This document shows positions 9,758 to 24,700 of a DNA stretch of 64,000 nucleotides, in pieces (the first letter of the stretch is position 1; every line of letters starts with the position of its first letter). Origin of the DNA: Manduca sexta (lineage: Eukaryota > Arthropoda > Insecta > Lepidoptera > Sphingidae); contig NC_051132.1 in the NCBI RefSeq assembly GCF_014839805.1, positions 868,001-932,000 of the forward strand, given 5' to 3'. The notes below the pieces were generated by a model that was given only the letters and a program-made list of their open reading frames with translations, did not search any database and was not told the origin of the DNA. Both the position numbers and the translations under genes were made by a program.

Positions 9758-12700
9758 CTATGCAGCATCTTCCACACCTAACGCTATTTTCATCTCGATA
9801 GAATAATTATCACCTACACGGGAATCTTTCTCTTCTAATGAAATATCTTCAATGCAATCTTCAAACACTTCGTCTAGAGAAAGGTTGGATTTGTCTGCCC
9901 CACCATCCCCTGTCGGATGGTCACTCTCACCAACAATATTACCATCTTCAGCCTTTACATTTAGCTGCTTAATATCTGGTTTATTTAAGGATAACTTAGT
10001 TATATTACCTTCTCCGGATTGTTTTTGATCAAACATTGGCGTTTCCTCGGTTGTACTAGTATCTTTACAAACATTGGATCCAATATCTAATGCGCTTGCA
10101 ATATCGCATTGATCCGTTACCACATTATCATTACCAACGCTTACATTGTTTATTCCATATTGTTTGCCACGTATAGCTCTATCTACGCCAGGATTACTGT
10201 TATCAGCAATTGTAGCATTCGTTTCATTAACATTTTCACTATCTCCGAAGGTCTTAGCGATACTCTCAAGTTTCGTATCACCGGAAGCCATATTTTCCCC
10301 AACAGTATCAACCTGGGCTACATTTGACACGTTTTCAGTAAGTGTATCGTCGAATGTTTCGACGTTTGGTGTAAGAGTGGTATCATTTTCGTCTGCTAGC
10401 ACTTGAGGACTGGTAGGAATGTAGTGTAAAGGTTGTCCCGCTCGCCATCGCTGTTCTGCCGCTTCCATATGCGCCTCTAGTATTCTGGAAACCTCCGGGA
10501 GCTGATAAAAGATACAATTATTTATATATAGCTAAAAACAACTATATGATTTAGATAATATTGCAATTACATGTAACGATATGCTGTAATTTTAATCGTA
10601 TTTCGATAACACGTATTGAGCAGATAAGTAATATCAATGCAAAATATTAATCTCCCCAATTGCCAAGCCATATATGACTACACAACATCTATCATTCACA
10701 AGACGACGGTCACAGTAGCGTTTATACAGACCTCTATAATAAATACCTAATCTCCCATTCACCGATATGCTGTTTAGTCACCCATAGGACCCTATAACCC
10801 CAAATAGTTACTTTTAATCTGTAAGACAGATATCTAAACACTATTTGTAAATTTAAAAAAATAAAAGAAATAAAATGCTTTATTCATCACGTAGGCAAAT
10901 ATAGTTGCACTTATGAAAAGTCAAGGTAGTACATGACAATATTTAATGCCTATATAATTAAAGACATTTTATCATTGCTTTTTATATTGGACATTAATAA
11001 ATAAAAGTCTGTAAAGTTAACAAAAAAGCCAGAACGGGCTGGCAAGAAAGAGGAAATAAAAAAGGTGTTTATAATCTTAATAAAGATAAAGGGAGGAACG
11101 CGTCACGTTGCTCACCGGTGAGCACAATAAAAGCCCTAGCCTATCTAACCTACCAGCCTTTCACTAGCTACCAAGCAATGACTACCTGAAGAAGGAAGGT
11201 AGAAAGTAATAAGTGTACTCACAGTATATTCGTTATCTACCTCCTCAGTCATATGCTCGATGATAGTGTTGGTCCTGTTGTCGATGTTTCCCGCGTGGTT
11301 GTTGATGAGGTCGCACTGCCGGTAGAACTCTTCTTCCTCGTGTTGAAGGGTCCGCTCCAAGATCTCTGAGGCCACTGACTGCTCGATGACACTATTCTGA
11401 TCCATATTGGAATTGTTTCCTGGAACAATTAAGAAACATGCGACTCGTTACAAAGTGGGATTCTGATGGCACCATTTTATGTGGAATTCCAAAGTCTATT
11501 GTTTTATATTGGCGTGGTCCTAGTTTAGTATTTTGCTTAGTACAAGTAGATACTCTGGACCTGATAGTAAGAACAGTGTAACTGAAATAAAATGTACAGA
11601 GATGTATTTGTCCTCCACGGTCGCCAGAATTACACCAGGCGAGGTCTGGAATTATATCTGTTTAGTTTTTGCGCCATTGCAGTATATTAACATACCTTGT
11701 GATGGGAACCTATCGTCTTCGTAAGAGTTAATCGCATCTATAATACATTTCTTAGCTTCTTCTCTGTCTGCATCTTTCAATTTATCCGACATTGGAGTAT
11801 TTATTTTGGATTCAACATCTGCGCTAATTTCTTTTGCGTTTTGTGAATTATCGCCATCTTCTTTGGGATACAGAATCTTACGTTTAGCAGAAGCAGTGGT
11901 CGGTCTAGGTTTAGATGCCCGAGATTTTTCTGGTAGTTTTATTTCTATTTCATCGGAAGAGTCTGTGTCACTCGATATGTTAATAGATTCTGTTTCTCCC
12001 GACGACGCTGAAACAAATATTCATAATTTGTAAAGCTATTATACAAATTTGATTAAGGTGGTAGCTCAAGGTCCATTTTCATACATTTTGTTTCGGCTTT
12101 AATCTGGGTAACTAAACAAGTATTGGCAAGTAAAGAATTTAAATTCACGTCTAGTTAGTGATTAGTTCTCGCAGTTGAAGAAAAATGTAAAAATAATTAA
12201 TAATCATGGATATTTCGGCCTTTAAAATTTAATATGACGAAATTTTAAAGGCAGAAATATCCATGATTATTAATTATTTTACATTTTTCTTTCAACTGCG
12301 AGAACTAATCACTAACTAGACGTGAATTTAAATTCTTTACTTGCCAATACTTGTTTAGTTACCCAGATTAAAGCCGAAACAAAATGTATGAAAATGGACC
12401 TTGAGCTACCACCTTAACTTACTTTAAAGTATGTGGGTGCATGTACGTATGTCTCTTTCCTTAATTTTTATTGAGGAAAAATTAATTATTGATAAATTTT
12501 ACTTAAAATGTCAATAACGATTTCGTATTTTATTGGACTATATCAACTTTCACAGCAAATCTTATCGTGCAATAAGGAAAACGAAATAAAACAACAAAAA
12601 CCATCAAAACAATTAAACTTTTTGATACTTACGTCCAGAATCTATCTTTTCTTCACCAATCTCATACTCCAACTGGGGGGGCATCTGCTTGTCGACGTAT

Positions 12701-15700
12701 TCGAATAGAGTGGCGCCGGGCACGTGCGTTAGCTTCACTTTCGTTTCGTCTGCAATGTTCAGAATTGCTCAAATTGTTAATGCTTTAACCAAACGGGAGA
12801 CCGAGGCTGTATGTGGAACGTGCGGTTTTAGGAAAAAAGATCTAACACGCACCATACTTTTGAATCTCGGCTTAGGGATTGTTGAAATCTAACTTATTTT
12901 AAAATCCATTCCATCCACCATTCTGACGTTTCTATCATGACTTCTCATTCAAAAACTCGGTTTCTTTTTATACGGACACGCCAAAGTGATCTCAATCTCA
13001 TGATAAGCTGATTGCGGTTGGATGTAATATCGACTGACGAAAGATGACTATTCTCACCAGTCGACACAATTATGCCGGTCTGTTCGACCAGGATAGACAT
13101 AAGCTGATCCCGGAACGCGACACACTTACCTGAACCACTATGGCGATTGCACACAAAATACCTATATCCTACCACCAACAACAACGCTATCGCTTACTTT
13201 ATGACAAGGAAGGTATTGGATCATATAAGCATATAGTTAAGGACCCGTCGAGTTGCGACGATAGCCTAGTTGAGTGTAGTACGGACTGGCAAGACGAATG
13301 TCCGCAGGTTCAAATCCCAAGGGCGCACACCTCTGATTTTTCTAAAAATCTTTGTGAATTTATCGTTCGCTTGAACGGTGAAGGAAAACATCGTGAGGAA
13401 ACCTGCACATCCGAGAAGTTCTCTATAGGAATTTCGAAGGTGTGTGAAGTCTACCAATCCATACTAGGCCAGCGTGGTGGACTAAGTCCTGATCCCTCTC
13501 AGTAGTAGAGGCAAGTGCTTAGCAGTGGGACAGTATGTAATACAGGGCTAATATTAATATTATTATGCTATAGTCCAGAGAAGGTTGACGTCAGGTGAGC
13601 CAAATGCTATCTACATGATGCTTGAAAACAGTATTGCGTTAAACCCACAATACAGTAAATAAGACCAAATGAGAAGTCAGTATATTACCAGACGAGCCTA
13701 TAGCCTGTGCCAGATTACACTAACCGCCATAAAGTGACAGACGAGAAACACCTAATTATATTTGAATTAAATTACAGTATACTTTACTAGTAGTAGATTA
13801 CTTATAAGCAAGATGCGATTTGGTTACCACCCGACAGTATATAATACAGGGCTGATATTATTAAGGACCCGTACCTGGCCTGTCCCCCGCGGTGAGCTGG
13901 CTGAGCGCGATCCTGTCGAACGCGTTGTCGTGTTTGTACGTGGTGTAGCGCTGCTTGTCGGAGACTCTGTGTGCCGGCACCTGCTCCTCCGCCTTGTAGT
14001 ACGCCTCCATCGTCTTCTTGTCGTATAATTTCTAAACACGTCCATTTATTACTAGATAGACTATTGAACGCCAAAATGTGTGGGGTTATATAAGTATCAA
14101 CGCATTATTTCTGCCGCTAAATAACTATATATAACCATGAACCAAATTTGTAACATGTGTCCTCGATATCATTTGACTTCTAATACCCATACCAGTAGAA
14201 ATTAAAAGTAATAGGAAATTATACTGTTTATGAACTAAACTGACTTATCTCAGCTGCTAAAATAATATGCAGAGTACAAGCATAACCCAACAAAATTGGC
14301 ATCGTATCTAAAAATAAGTTAAAGGTAACACATAATTTTATTTTGAAACATTTAAGTTCAAATTACCATTGGATCGACAGCAGGCTCTCCTCTAGCGATC
14401 CTTGCCTGTCTCTCTGCCTCCTCCTTCTCCAGCTCGGCGAAGATCTCCAAATCTTCAGCACTGGGCTCGAGGTCATCAGAGCCTTCATAATCAGGCTCGT
14501 TCATGCGATGCATGTAGTCGATGAGAGTTGGACCAGTACTCTCTGTTGATCCTACGAAATTATGTTAAGTGGATATATTGGGGTATTTCATTATAACTGA
14601 ACGAGTAAATAGCGAGGGTGCAATGTTTATTTAATAAGATGTTGAGGTTTGGTATCTTAATGTTTGTAAATGATAGTCACTCTTAATGTTAATGTTCAAT
14701 ATTAAATGAATGTTAGGTTAATGTTAAGATACCGAGGACTGAACCCAACTGCCTCGGTAATCGGCCGTTTTACAACTACTACGCTATTGCAAAAATACAA
14801 TTTTTACGTTAATGCGCTGCGTCCGTTCATGCTAAGGTATTCGGTCATATTACGCGACATAGTAACAATCAATGTCAAATTTCCTTCCTTACCTTGGGGC
14901 TTACTTCTAATTTCCTGACTTGAACCGTCTCTACTTTTCTGTTCGTTAGGTTTGTCCTCGGTGTTAGATTTGTTTTCCTCGTTACTATTTGCTTCGTCAT
15001 TTTCCTCAGCTTTATTTTGAGAATCAGTTTTAAGAGGCGTTTCTACAATAACTACTCTTTTCATTGGCTTCTTAGCTTGAACATTAGTGTCACCAAACTT
15101 TGCTCTGAGTTTGGTTACATTAGATTTCTTTGCAGTTATTGTCTTGTTATCATGATCAATAATATTATCGCCTTGGATTTCAATACCCGTGTTTTGTGTA
15201 AAATCATGAACATTTTTGTTTAAATCAGATTTCTTATTATCTTCAGTATTAATATCTTGGTCTCCAGTTTCAGGTGCTTTATTGTTGGTCTCTTCAATTT
15301 CAACAATTGTTTTTTTCTGAGCAATATTCGCATTGTTTTCCTCTTCTTCTATTTCAACTATTTTCGGCTGATTAGGTTTCCTTGAATCTAAAAATAGCCA
15401 CAATATGAATTGATAGCTTAAAGTCCAGTCAAATCCTTGACTGATATAAAATTGATATGAGTTTTATTGTTTACATATCAACTTTGTACATATTTGAGAT
15501 AAAAATATAATAAAGCATTAATAGTTACCTTCTAAGTCTTTCTTGGCAGTTTTTTTTTCAATATGCGGTGGTTGGTTAAATAATAAATTGTTGATAGCTT
15601 GAAAATCAGCTGCAAAGTCTCTGGAAAAATAAAATTTTATCTTTAAATAATCTACATAATGAGGTCTCCCTTTTAAAAAAGATATCTTTTGAACTGTACT

Positions 15701-18700
15701 AGCTTGCTGGATGAAATATTCTCAGAATGTATTATAAGGTCTGAAATCTTAACTATCAATAATAAAAAATAATTTTTAGCAGGTGACAAGCTTTCCTTTG
15801 ACTACTTAAAATGAAACAATCACTCACGCGCCTACTTTGGGGCCTGATTTCAAGTCTCCTCTGTACCCACTCCAGTAGTCCTGTACCGGATTTACAGGCT
15901 GAGGCTGTTCATCCTTCAGCTCTTGTACTAGTCTCTTGCCGCGTTCCAACTGGGACCACTCGATGTTGCTGGTCTCAGGTTCTGAATCAAAGTATATTAT
16001 GTCATAAAACGTCCAATGTTTTGCAAGAACATGTCTATGGTTGGCAGGATAATTGACTTACAGCCGTTTTCAATTAACGATCCTTATCTCAATCTTTTTC
16101 GTGAATGAATCAATCAATGTACATAAGTTATAAGCATATCAAAAAAAACTTTGTTCTGATTGGTATAATATGTATTTATATATATACATATTTTTCTCGG
16201 ATTATTGAACCTATTTAAATAAAAAAAAATGTCTCTTAACTCAATTAGCCTACCAACCGTCGACATTTTAGTTATGGCCAGAACGATAATGTTTTGTATC
16301 CAATTAGACAGCCACATTGAACGTGGTGAAAACATCATTACATTGATTGTGATGAGAAAAAAGAGGGTGAACAACCAGTAGTGCATCTTTATGATATTTG
16401 CGGTGTAGCGTAGTACAGCCCTGTGGAGTGAACGCGTTTGGAGAATTCCATTACCATATCCCGTGCACAATCACAATTACCACAAGGCAACGGTCGACTG
16501 ATTGAAGCCGTCGGGGGCACACGAGTACATAGCGGAGTTTGTCGCAGCACTCAAGCACATTGAACTATATCTTTGTACTTTGTTCAACCCCCGGATGGAC
16601 GGCTGTATGACTGGTTAGGCTCCATACTGTATAGTACCATAGTGGAGAAATTCCGTCTATTAGTTGATATTGTAATTGTTTTCTCACATACCTTCTTTCT
16701 TTTCCTCTTTCTCCTCATCACTACTGTCGCTGCTTTCTTCACTAGTAGTATCTTCTTCTTCTGAACCTGTCAGCATATCAACCAGCACTCCATCTTTAGT
16801 TATCACTTCTGCAGGAGCTTTCTCTTCTAAGGTAGAGGACCCTTCGATCCCTTTACCTATCTCTAATAATTCATCTTCTGCAGTCTCCTGGCTCTCCACA
16901 TTTTCCTCCTAATATTGTTTGTATTATTTAAAAACAAAACAGATCTTACTATAATTATAAACATAATTTATTACTATATTTTATAGCAACAGAAACAGCT
17001 GATCAAACATAAGGATCTGTCAGTGACGAAGGGTCCATATATTGCTGCCGGCTTCCCTTTATTTAGGTTTTATGTAGAATCAAATTATCATTAAAACCAT
17101 TTGTATGCTGCATTCATGCATATTTAGTATATATATGTTGTGTCGGATTCCCTTTCGCCACTGCGGTATGTGATCCCTGCCATTACCGGTATTTGGAGAA
17201 ATTAAAAGAACTTTAGAAATTGGTAGATTGGCAATAAACTGCTACAGCCCGTTGGTAACCTTAAGAACAATAATATTAATTGGCTTCAACGTTACTTGCA
17301 CTTACCTAAATAGTTAACTGGTACAATTGTATGCTACAATTTAGCAAAACATTACCTTAGCCGGTAGACCCAGTTTTTCCCTCGCTTCCTTCTCGCTGGC
17401 TTCCCTCAGGGCTTTCTTTTCGTCTCTCATTTTAATAAGATATCGCACGCTCTGCATTACCTTCTCCTGATCTCTTGCTATCCACCTGTATTACATGTGA
17501 CATCCCAAACAATAGATTAACTTTTACACATATTTTTATGGATGTAAAACAAAAATTCTTTTTTTTTTCAATTTATATATTTGCCCCTCTTGGCTCCGGG
17601 TTAGGCTTTAGTTAACATTTCACAGGTACCTTCACTCTTAGTACATTCAACTGAACCTCAGCATACATTATCCTTCATCGACTCGTAGTTACACCATCTC
17701 CTACCTTTTCCTCTCAGCGATCTCCTCCTGGATGCCTCCTCGTTGCCAAGCCTCAGCACAAGCCCGGTCCCTCGGAAAGACTGGCCTATTATCCAAGTTT
17801 AGTAGCTCCTTCAGACGGAGGGTTAGCGTCTTCCGGTACGCCGGTATACAGCGGACTACCGGGTTTCCCGTGAGAACTAGCACTGAAATCGAAAAATGAG
17901 ATCTGATAAAGATTATATTACGGATGGTTACAATTTCTTTTGTATCGCTCTACACTCGTGTTTTTTTCGTGGTATATAACACCTCCCAAGAACAACGTAC
18001 GTACACGAACAACGTAGTTTAGTATGCATATTAACAACGATAACCACAATGCAGTGCCATGCAGAGCACTGGAAATCAAATTTCAGGATGGTCTTACTAC
18101 TGTATATACCTACCTCCCTACAAGCGCATTCATCATGAATAGCATAATTTTACCTTTTAACAACACCATGTCGGCCAACACGTCCACTATAAGTGGATCT
18201 TCCAGACGGTTGTACGACAAATCCAGCACAGACAGGTTTCTGCATGTTTTCAAATGGTCTAAATCCGCTGAAAACATACAATCAATATTATTCTCCTATT
18301 CTCCAATTCGAAACTGAGTTGTACTAACAAGATGGATTGATCAAGCGAATACTCGCGTTTATCGTTCTGAATACAATTAAAAATTCAAACAGGCCGGCAT
18401 AAGAATTGTGCAGATTGACTTTTACTATCAGATGCTATGTGACCCCATTGGGAGCCGGTTTAAAAAAAGGAAATTTTGTTTTTCACTAAGTTCTTCCCTT
18501 GCCTGGATGTTATAAAAACAAAATACCAACCGACACTGGTAAGCATGTTGTGAGCGATGCTCAGCGTGTGCAGGTCGGGAACCACGTCCAAATTCTCTAT
18601 TGTTGGTATGAAGTTGTGGTCCAAGTTGAGCGTGTCCAGCTTCGGACAGCCGCTTAGGTTCTCTATCTTCCTCACCACATTGTAGTGGAGATACAAACAC

Positions 18701-21700
18701 TTGAGCTCCGATAGCGTATCCAATCCCTCTATTCTCTGTATGCCGTTATTCTCCAGGAATATGCATTTCAAACCGGTGTATTCCTCGAGATTTTCAATTT
18801 TTGAGAAACCCTGGAAACGGATTGATATGCAATTTTTAAAGTTATCGGCCGCTACAATTGTCACGTTTTTAGTTTGCCAACTAAAGCTGGTTTAGGTTTA
18901 AGAGCCATCCTCAATACCGGTGTAGACGTTGTTAAACCGTTCAATAGTAAAACTGATGTCCTTTCCAGGGTCCCAAACTATCTCCATACCAAATTTTATC
19001 GTTATCCGTTGGGTAGTTTTTGAATTTATCGCGTCATCAATAAAAAATGTCACAAAAATGGGGAAAATTGATTTCTCTTAGGAGCTTCCGTTGCGTGGCC
19101 TCAGTAAACAGTAAAGTTGCTATCCCGGGCAAATATATAGCATGACTTTTATAACGGAAAACTCTATCTCGAAAAAAAATTCTCACGCGAGCAAAATCTA
19201 GTATAATATAATTAAACGAATCTTACATATAGTCCATTGAAAAGTTACATTTGGGGTTGCGTTTTTTAGAGGACGCAATTTTATTTTTTTGAAGTGTAGG
19301 GGGGGTCAGTCTAAAGCTAAAACCAAGTTTGTGTGGTCGCCACCCTTGTCCCACGGCCGCCATCTTGAAAATAGGGGTTGAAATGGTTTTTACGATGTAT
19401 CTCTTAAACTATTTATCTGACAAAAAATGTATAAATATTTTTTGTTGCAAATTAAATTCTCTACAACTTTGGTCTAGTAACTTTTGTCGTAGAACTATAA
19501 ATAAAAAAGATATAAGCGAAAATGTTAAGAAATTCAATGTTAAGCAATATCCATTGCAACGTCATCAGAACGTGTGTTTATAAGGTTCATAATACTTTTT
19601 GTACTCTCATTAATACCCAAATACCCAAGGGACCATTAGGGAACAAAAGAACATCTGCCTGCTATTATTATTATTATTTCTAACCTCTCTTATTGTAAGA
19701 ATAGCTGATAATATTGTGTTGAAGTTGTCGTTCAACTTATATCTTTTAGTTGTGCTACATATTTCTGTACGTGCGGATGTATTTTATTCTGTTTCTAATT
19801 GTGAAGACGATTTCGAATGATTTTAGACACGATTTTAACTTTAGTGAAAACTACTTTTTTTTTATGAGCATTTTGACTTTTAAAAGACTTTTAATAGTCA
19901 AAATGCTAATAAAAAACTTACTTACGACAACTTCAACACAATATTATCAGCTATTCTTACAATAAGAGAGGTTAGAAATAATAATAATAATAGCAGGCAG
20001 ATGTTCTTTTGTTCCCTAATGGTCCCTTGGGTATTTGGGTATTAATGAGAGTACAAAAAAAGTATTATGAACCTTATAACACACGTTCTGATGACGTTGC
20101 AATGGATATTGCTTAACATTGAATTTCTTAACATTTTCGCTTATAACTTTTTTATTTATAGTTCTACGACAAAAGTTACTAGACCAAAGTTGTAGAGAAT
20201 TTAATTTGCAACAAAAAATGTTTATACATTTTTTTTTGTCAGATAAATAGTTTAAGAGATACATCGTAAACACCATTTCAACCCCTATTTTCAAGATGGC
20301 GGCCGTGGGACAAGGGTGGCGACCCCACAAACTTGGTTTTAGCTTTAGACTGACCCCCCCTACACTTCAAAAAAATAAAATTGCGTCCTCTAAAAAACGC
20401 AAGGTAAGGCCTAAAAAATGTAACATTTCAATGGACTAATAAGAACATAAGCTAAGTATCTATTTGCAATGTAAGTATAATACACATAGAAAAAAAGAAA
20501 CATTTGCAACATGTTATCATTACTTTGGTTGTTTTAATTTGCAACCAACAGTATAAGATAGACAATTTTCAAAAACACCTATAATGATTTTAGTATTGTA
20601 CGCGAAAAAATAAAAAACAAACTAAGACTTTTTTAATGGACTTGTAAATGTATGTTTATATATACCCTTAATTAGAAATCGTACGTCGCAATGAGGATGA
20701 TGAGTGACCAGTACTGACAATTTGTCATCCAATAACGCATTCTTACATTTAAAAAAAAAGGTTAAAAAAAGAACACAGCACATACAAAAAACAAAATTTA
20801 TTGCCTTCACTTTTATAACTTACACCTAACAACAAAACGCTCCAAACAATAATTTTCAATCTGGACAATGTTTAGGTCTTGGAACCATTAGTTCATCACA
20901 ATTTAGGGCATCACAGGGTCGGGCATCACCACGGGTTCGGGTAAAATCACCTCCGGGAGGGAAGGAGGAGGGAGCACTGCCGGAGCGGGCAGAATCACCT
21001 CAGGAAGGGAAGGAGGAGGGAGCACTGCAGGAGCGGGTACAATCACTTCGGGAAGGGCAGGGGGAGGGAGCACCGCAGGACCGGGCACGATCACCTCGGG
21101 TACAGGAGCAGGAGGGAGCACTATGGGCTCGGGGACTATGGGCATGTCAGGCAACACGGGGATGACGGCCGGAGGCGCGGGCGGCGCGGGGTGCTCCTGC
21201 GCGTTGACATTCACGACGATCTGCACCAGCGGGCCGGGCGGGGGAGGCGCGGGCATGGCGACCGCCACAGCCAGCACGGCGAACAACGCAACCATTGATT
21301 TCATTTTGCTAAAAATATAAATATTGTCATAGGTATGTGTACCTGTGCCAAAATACCCATAGGATTGGATTTTTTGGCTAAATAGGTTTTCATAGCAAAT
21401 AGACGATGGAACAAAACTTTTTAGCGAATTTTTTTCCCTATACGCTGCACACTGGTGGAAACCCTGCGCACAAGGGGTATACAAAGAAATCCTTTTTAAA
21501 AACATTATTATATTAAGAATTAATTTTACCAATTCAGTATTTTTGAAAAATATTTTGCACTGTACAATAAATGAGACTTTTAACAGTATTAATTAGGAAC
21601 ACCCATTTTCTTTCTAATTATTGAATTTTATTAAAAACAACTAAGACTGGAAACTTGCTACATTACTTCGCACTATTTATTTGCAATACGAAAACTACTC

Positions 21701-24700
21701 ACCTTCTTTTCACTTTGATAATGCGACGATTGTGAAGAGAACACGCTGAAAATGTATTTATATAGACCGATTAAGCCTCCTTTGTTGTTTATTTTATCTG
21801 CATTATCTTTGAATCGACAAATTGGAGGCATTACCGCAAATCCACATCATAAAAAGAAGTAGAATGTTTCCTCTTTAGAAAGAAACGTAAGAGGTACAGT
21901 CATTGTAGTAAAACGCAGTGTAAATAATTTTAAATTTCCGAACTGGATACCAATAAATAAGTCGGATATCAATAAAGTCAAATTGGACTTAGCTAGAGAT
22001 CGGGCGAGCAGGGGATTTAATACTAGCCGCCAATGTATAAGTGGTTTAGATAATTGTCGAATTAATGAAGTTAATATTAATTAAGTTTATGAAAAATATC
22101 ACTAGTTTCACCACGGAAATAATTCAGGTGTATAACATGATGTATGACAATAATAAAATCCGCCGGTTTCCTAGTTACCTACTATCACCCACGAGTCTAT
22201 CCAACTGTGGACAAAATGCGTTGATTTTTCAATTATATCCGGATATCAGCATCATAGATATTTGGTTCGTTGCATCCAGTATAACACACAACCATAACTA
22301 TACATTTTGCTGGTGGTAGGATATATTTTATATCCGACCGGATAACGACCACCGTACACAACGTGCAAACCCGCCATAGTGGGCATGTAAGTGTGTCACG
22401 TTCCAGTATCAGCCTGTGTATATCCGGTTCTAACAGGCCGGCATAATTGTGGTGACTGTCCGGGGGTAATCATCTCTCGTCACTCGACCTATTGAACTCC
22501 ACTCCACTTACCATCAGGTGCAAGATCACTTTGTCGTCCCAGTATAAGAAAAAACGCACCAATCGTTTGGCGCGGCGTCAGCAGGTTATTATTTTAACTG
22601 ATCAGAACCAGTAGTCACTTTGGTGGTACAGGATAAAAAAACAGCCAAAGTCTAATCTGTTCCATACATCAATATCTTTTATCAATCAACTGTATTCTTT
22701 TACAACGGCAGTTAATTTTTGGCTATGTGACCAACCGTCTCTGATAATGTTATCTACTGATTGAAGTAACAAATCAATAAACTACCATACTACGCAGGAG
22801 TCGACTGTCTAGCTATGACCGGTAATAGGTACTGGTATAACAGGAAAACATGCACCAAACATCCCCCATCCATGTGACCGAGCCGTGGTAAAATTAAATA
22901 CAAAAATAACTATTGACAATACTACAGAAGCTGTAGAGGCGGTCAGTCCAAATCAAAACGTAAACAAACATTGACTAAAATCTAAAGACATAATAGGTAG
23001 TACACCCTCGTATAAGCACACACAAAACACACATGCCTGTATCCTGAAGGGGTATGCAGAGATGCAAACAGGGCAGATACTTTTCGACTATGCTTTTTGT
23101 CCTATGTAAATGGAAGAGTCGCCATATCAGGCACAAATAAAGATTCCGGTCTAATAAAGCAGAAAAACCCTATATTACTTTGCCCAACCTAGGATTTGAA
23201 CCTGGGACCTAAGAGGGTTGTACCGGTTACGCAATACAACTACACCACTAGCAGTTCACGTTTAAGCGTACTATGCTATTTAATAGGAGCTAGAATGTTA
23301 TATATTAAACAAACAGTTTTCAATTACCAAAAAATAAATGGCTATATAGCAGAGGTAAGATACTATAAATGCGCAGTCAGAATTTTGTTTATACGTAAAT
23401 AACGAAGCTACGACGAGTTAATTTTTTTACAAATCCAGCATAGAATTGTAGGAACAACACGCTGTAAGTAACAAAATATACTATACTTATACATTGGTAC
23501 AATAGACCATATTATGTTAGATTTATTCGTCAATGAATACTAAATGTCCGAAAGAGACGATAGTTTATTTAATGACAATAAGGCTTGTAAAAACTATCAA
23601 GTTGGTTGAATTGACTAATGGACGCTATAAAATCAGAATTATGAATCACTATAACTTTTAACGTAATTTCATGACGTATTTCTTAATTTTTTTAGTCTAA
23701 TATGTGTTCAGTAATGGCAGAAGATAACCATTTTTTTATTTTTAGCATTGAAAACTTGGTGTATACCTACTTGTTTAGTTATTATATATTTTTCCTTGTG
23801 TTTTACTGTAGAATGAGTGATAAAGAGTCACTGTAGAGTGTTGTATGTATGTACCTATGTAAGTATGTGTGGCCGGCAAAGGGTAGGGCCTCGCTATTTG
23901 ATACGATGGGATGTGTTACTGTCTACTACACATAATTTTCATAACCGATTATTTTGCAAGATATTATGATTTTTGTTTTTTGTAAAAAATAAGTTTACGT
24001 CAGGAAAATATATTACAAAATTTAAAAAATGTTATATAAGTGGTCGTAGTAACGAAAACAGTTATCGATCCCAGCTTTATCCACTTTAACGGTGAAGGAA
24101 AACATCGTGAGGAAACCTGTATACCTGAGAAATTCTCTATAGCAATTTTCGAGGATGTGTGAAAGTCTACCAATCCGCACTGGGCCAGCGTGGTGGACTA
24201 AGGCTTAATCCCTCTTAGTAGTAGCGGAGGCCCGTGCTCAGCAGTGGGACAGTATATAATACAGAGCTGATATTATTACTCCAGCCCTACTTACCTTAAA
24301 ATGTAGGTACAGTATATCATTCAGATACGGCGTGCAGTAAAGCTTGTGCTGCTTGCAATGGTTGCGGATGAACTCCTTCGTCATCCGCGGGCCCTTGTTC
24401 ATCTCCTCCAACTCTTTCTCCAACTTCAACTGGTACTCTCTTTGTCTCTGTTTTTCTTTATCGGCTTCTTCTTGCTTTCTCTTTTCTTCTTTGTTCTTTC
24501 TTTCTTCTAAGGGAACATAGGAAATTAACAAATATAGATAATAATTACAGTACTTTATGAATAAAAATGAAATATGTACCCTATCATAGTACTTTTTGTA
24601 AATGACCTCATGGCTAAATAATGAAAACGGGAAAATGTTCTATGACTTCGCTAAAAAAAACGCGCGTTTCAAAACCTATAAAGTAGATATTTAAATTCAC

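Larger units (their letters stand above)
21765..24294. other. Proximal part of DNAAF1 intron 2
   Basis: No gene seen. Contains an R1 repeat, a SINE-B and a SINE-A copy, listed separately. The rest is AT-rich unique-looking sequence. Confidence 0.6.

Noticed and set aside
16114..16470. 118-codon minus-strand ORF
   Set aside because: Lies in an intron of DNAAF1 and resembles a dispersed repeat, with no known domain.
19329..20330. Two similar short frames of 84 and 104 codons on opposite strands as a gene pair
   Set aside because: They are the same sequence in the two arms of the foldback element; similarity comes from the inverted repeat, and no domain is recognisable.
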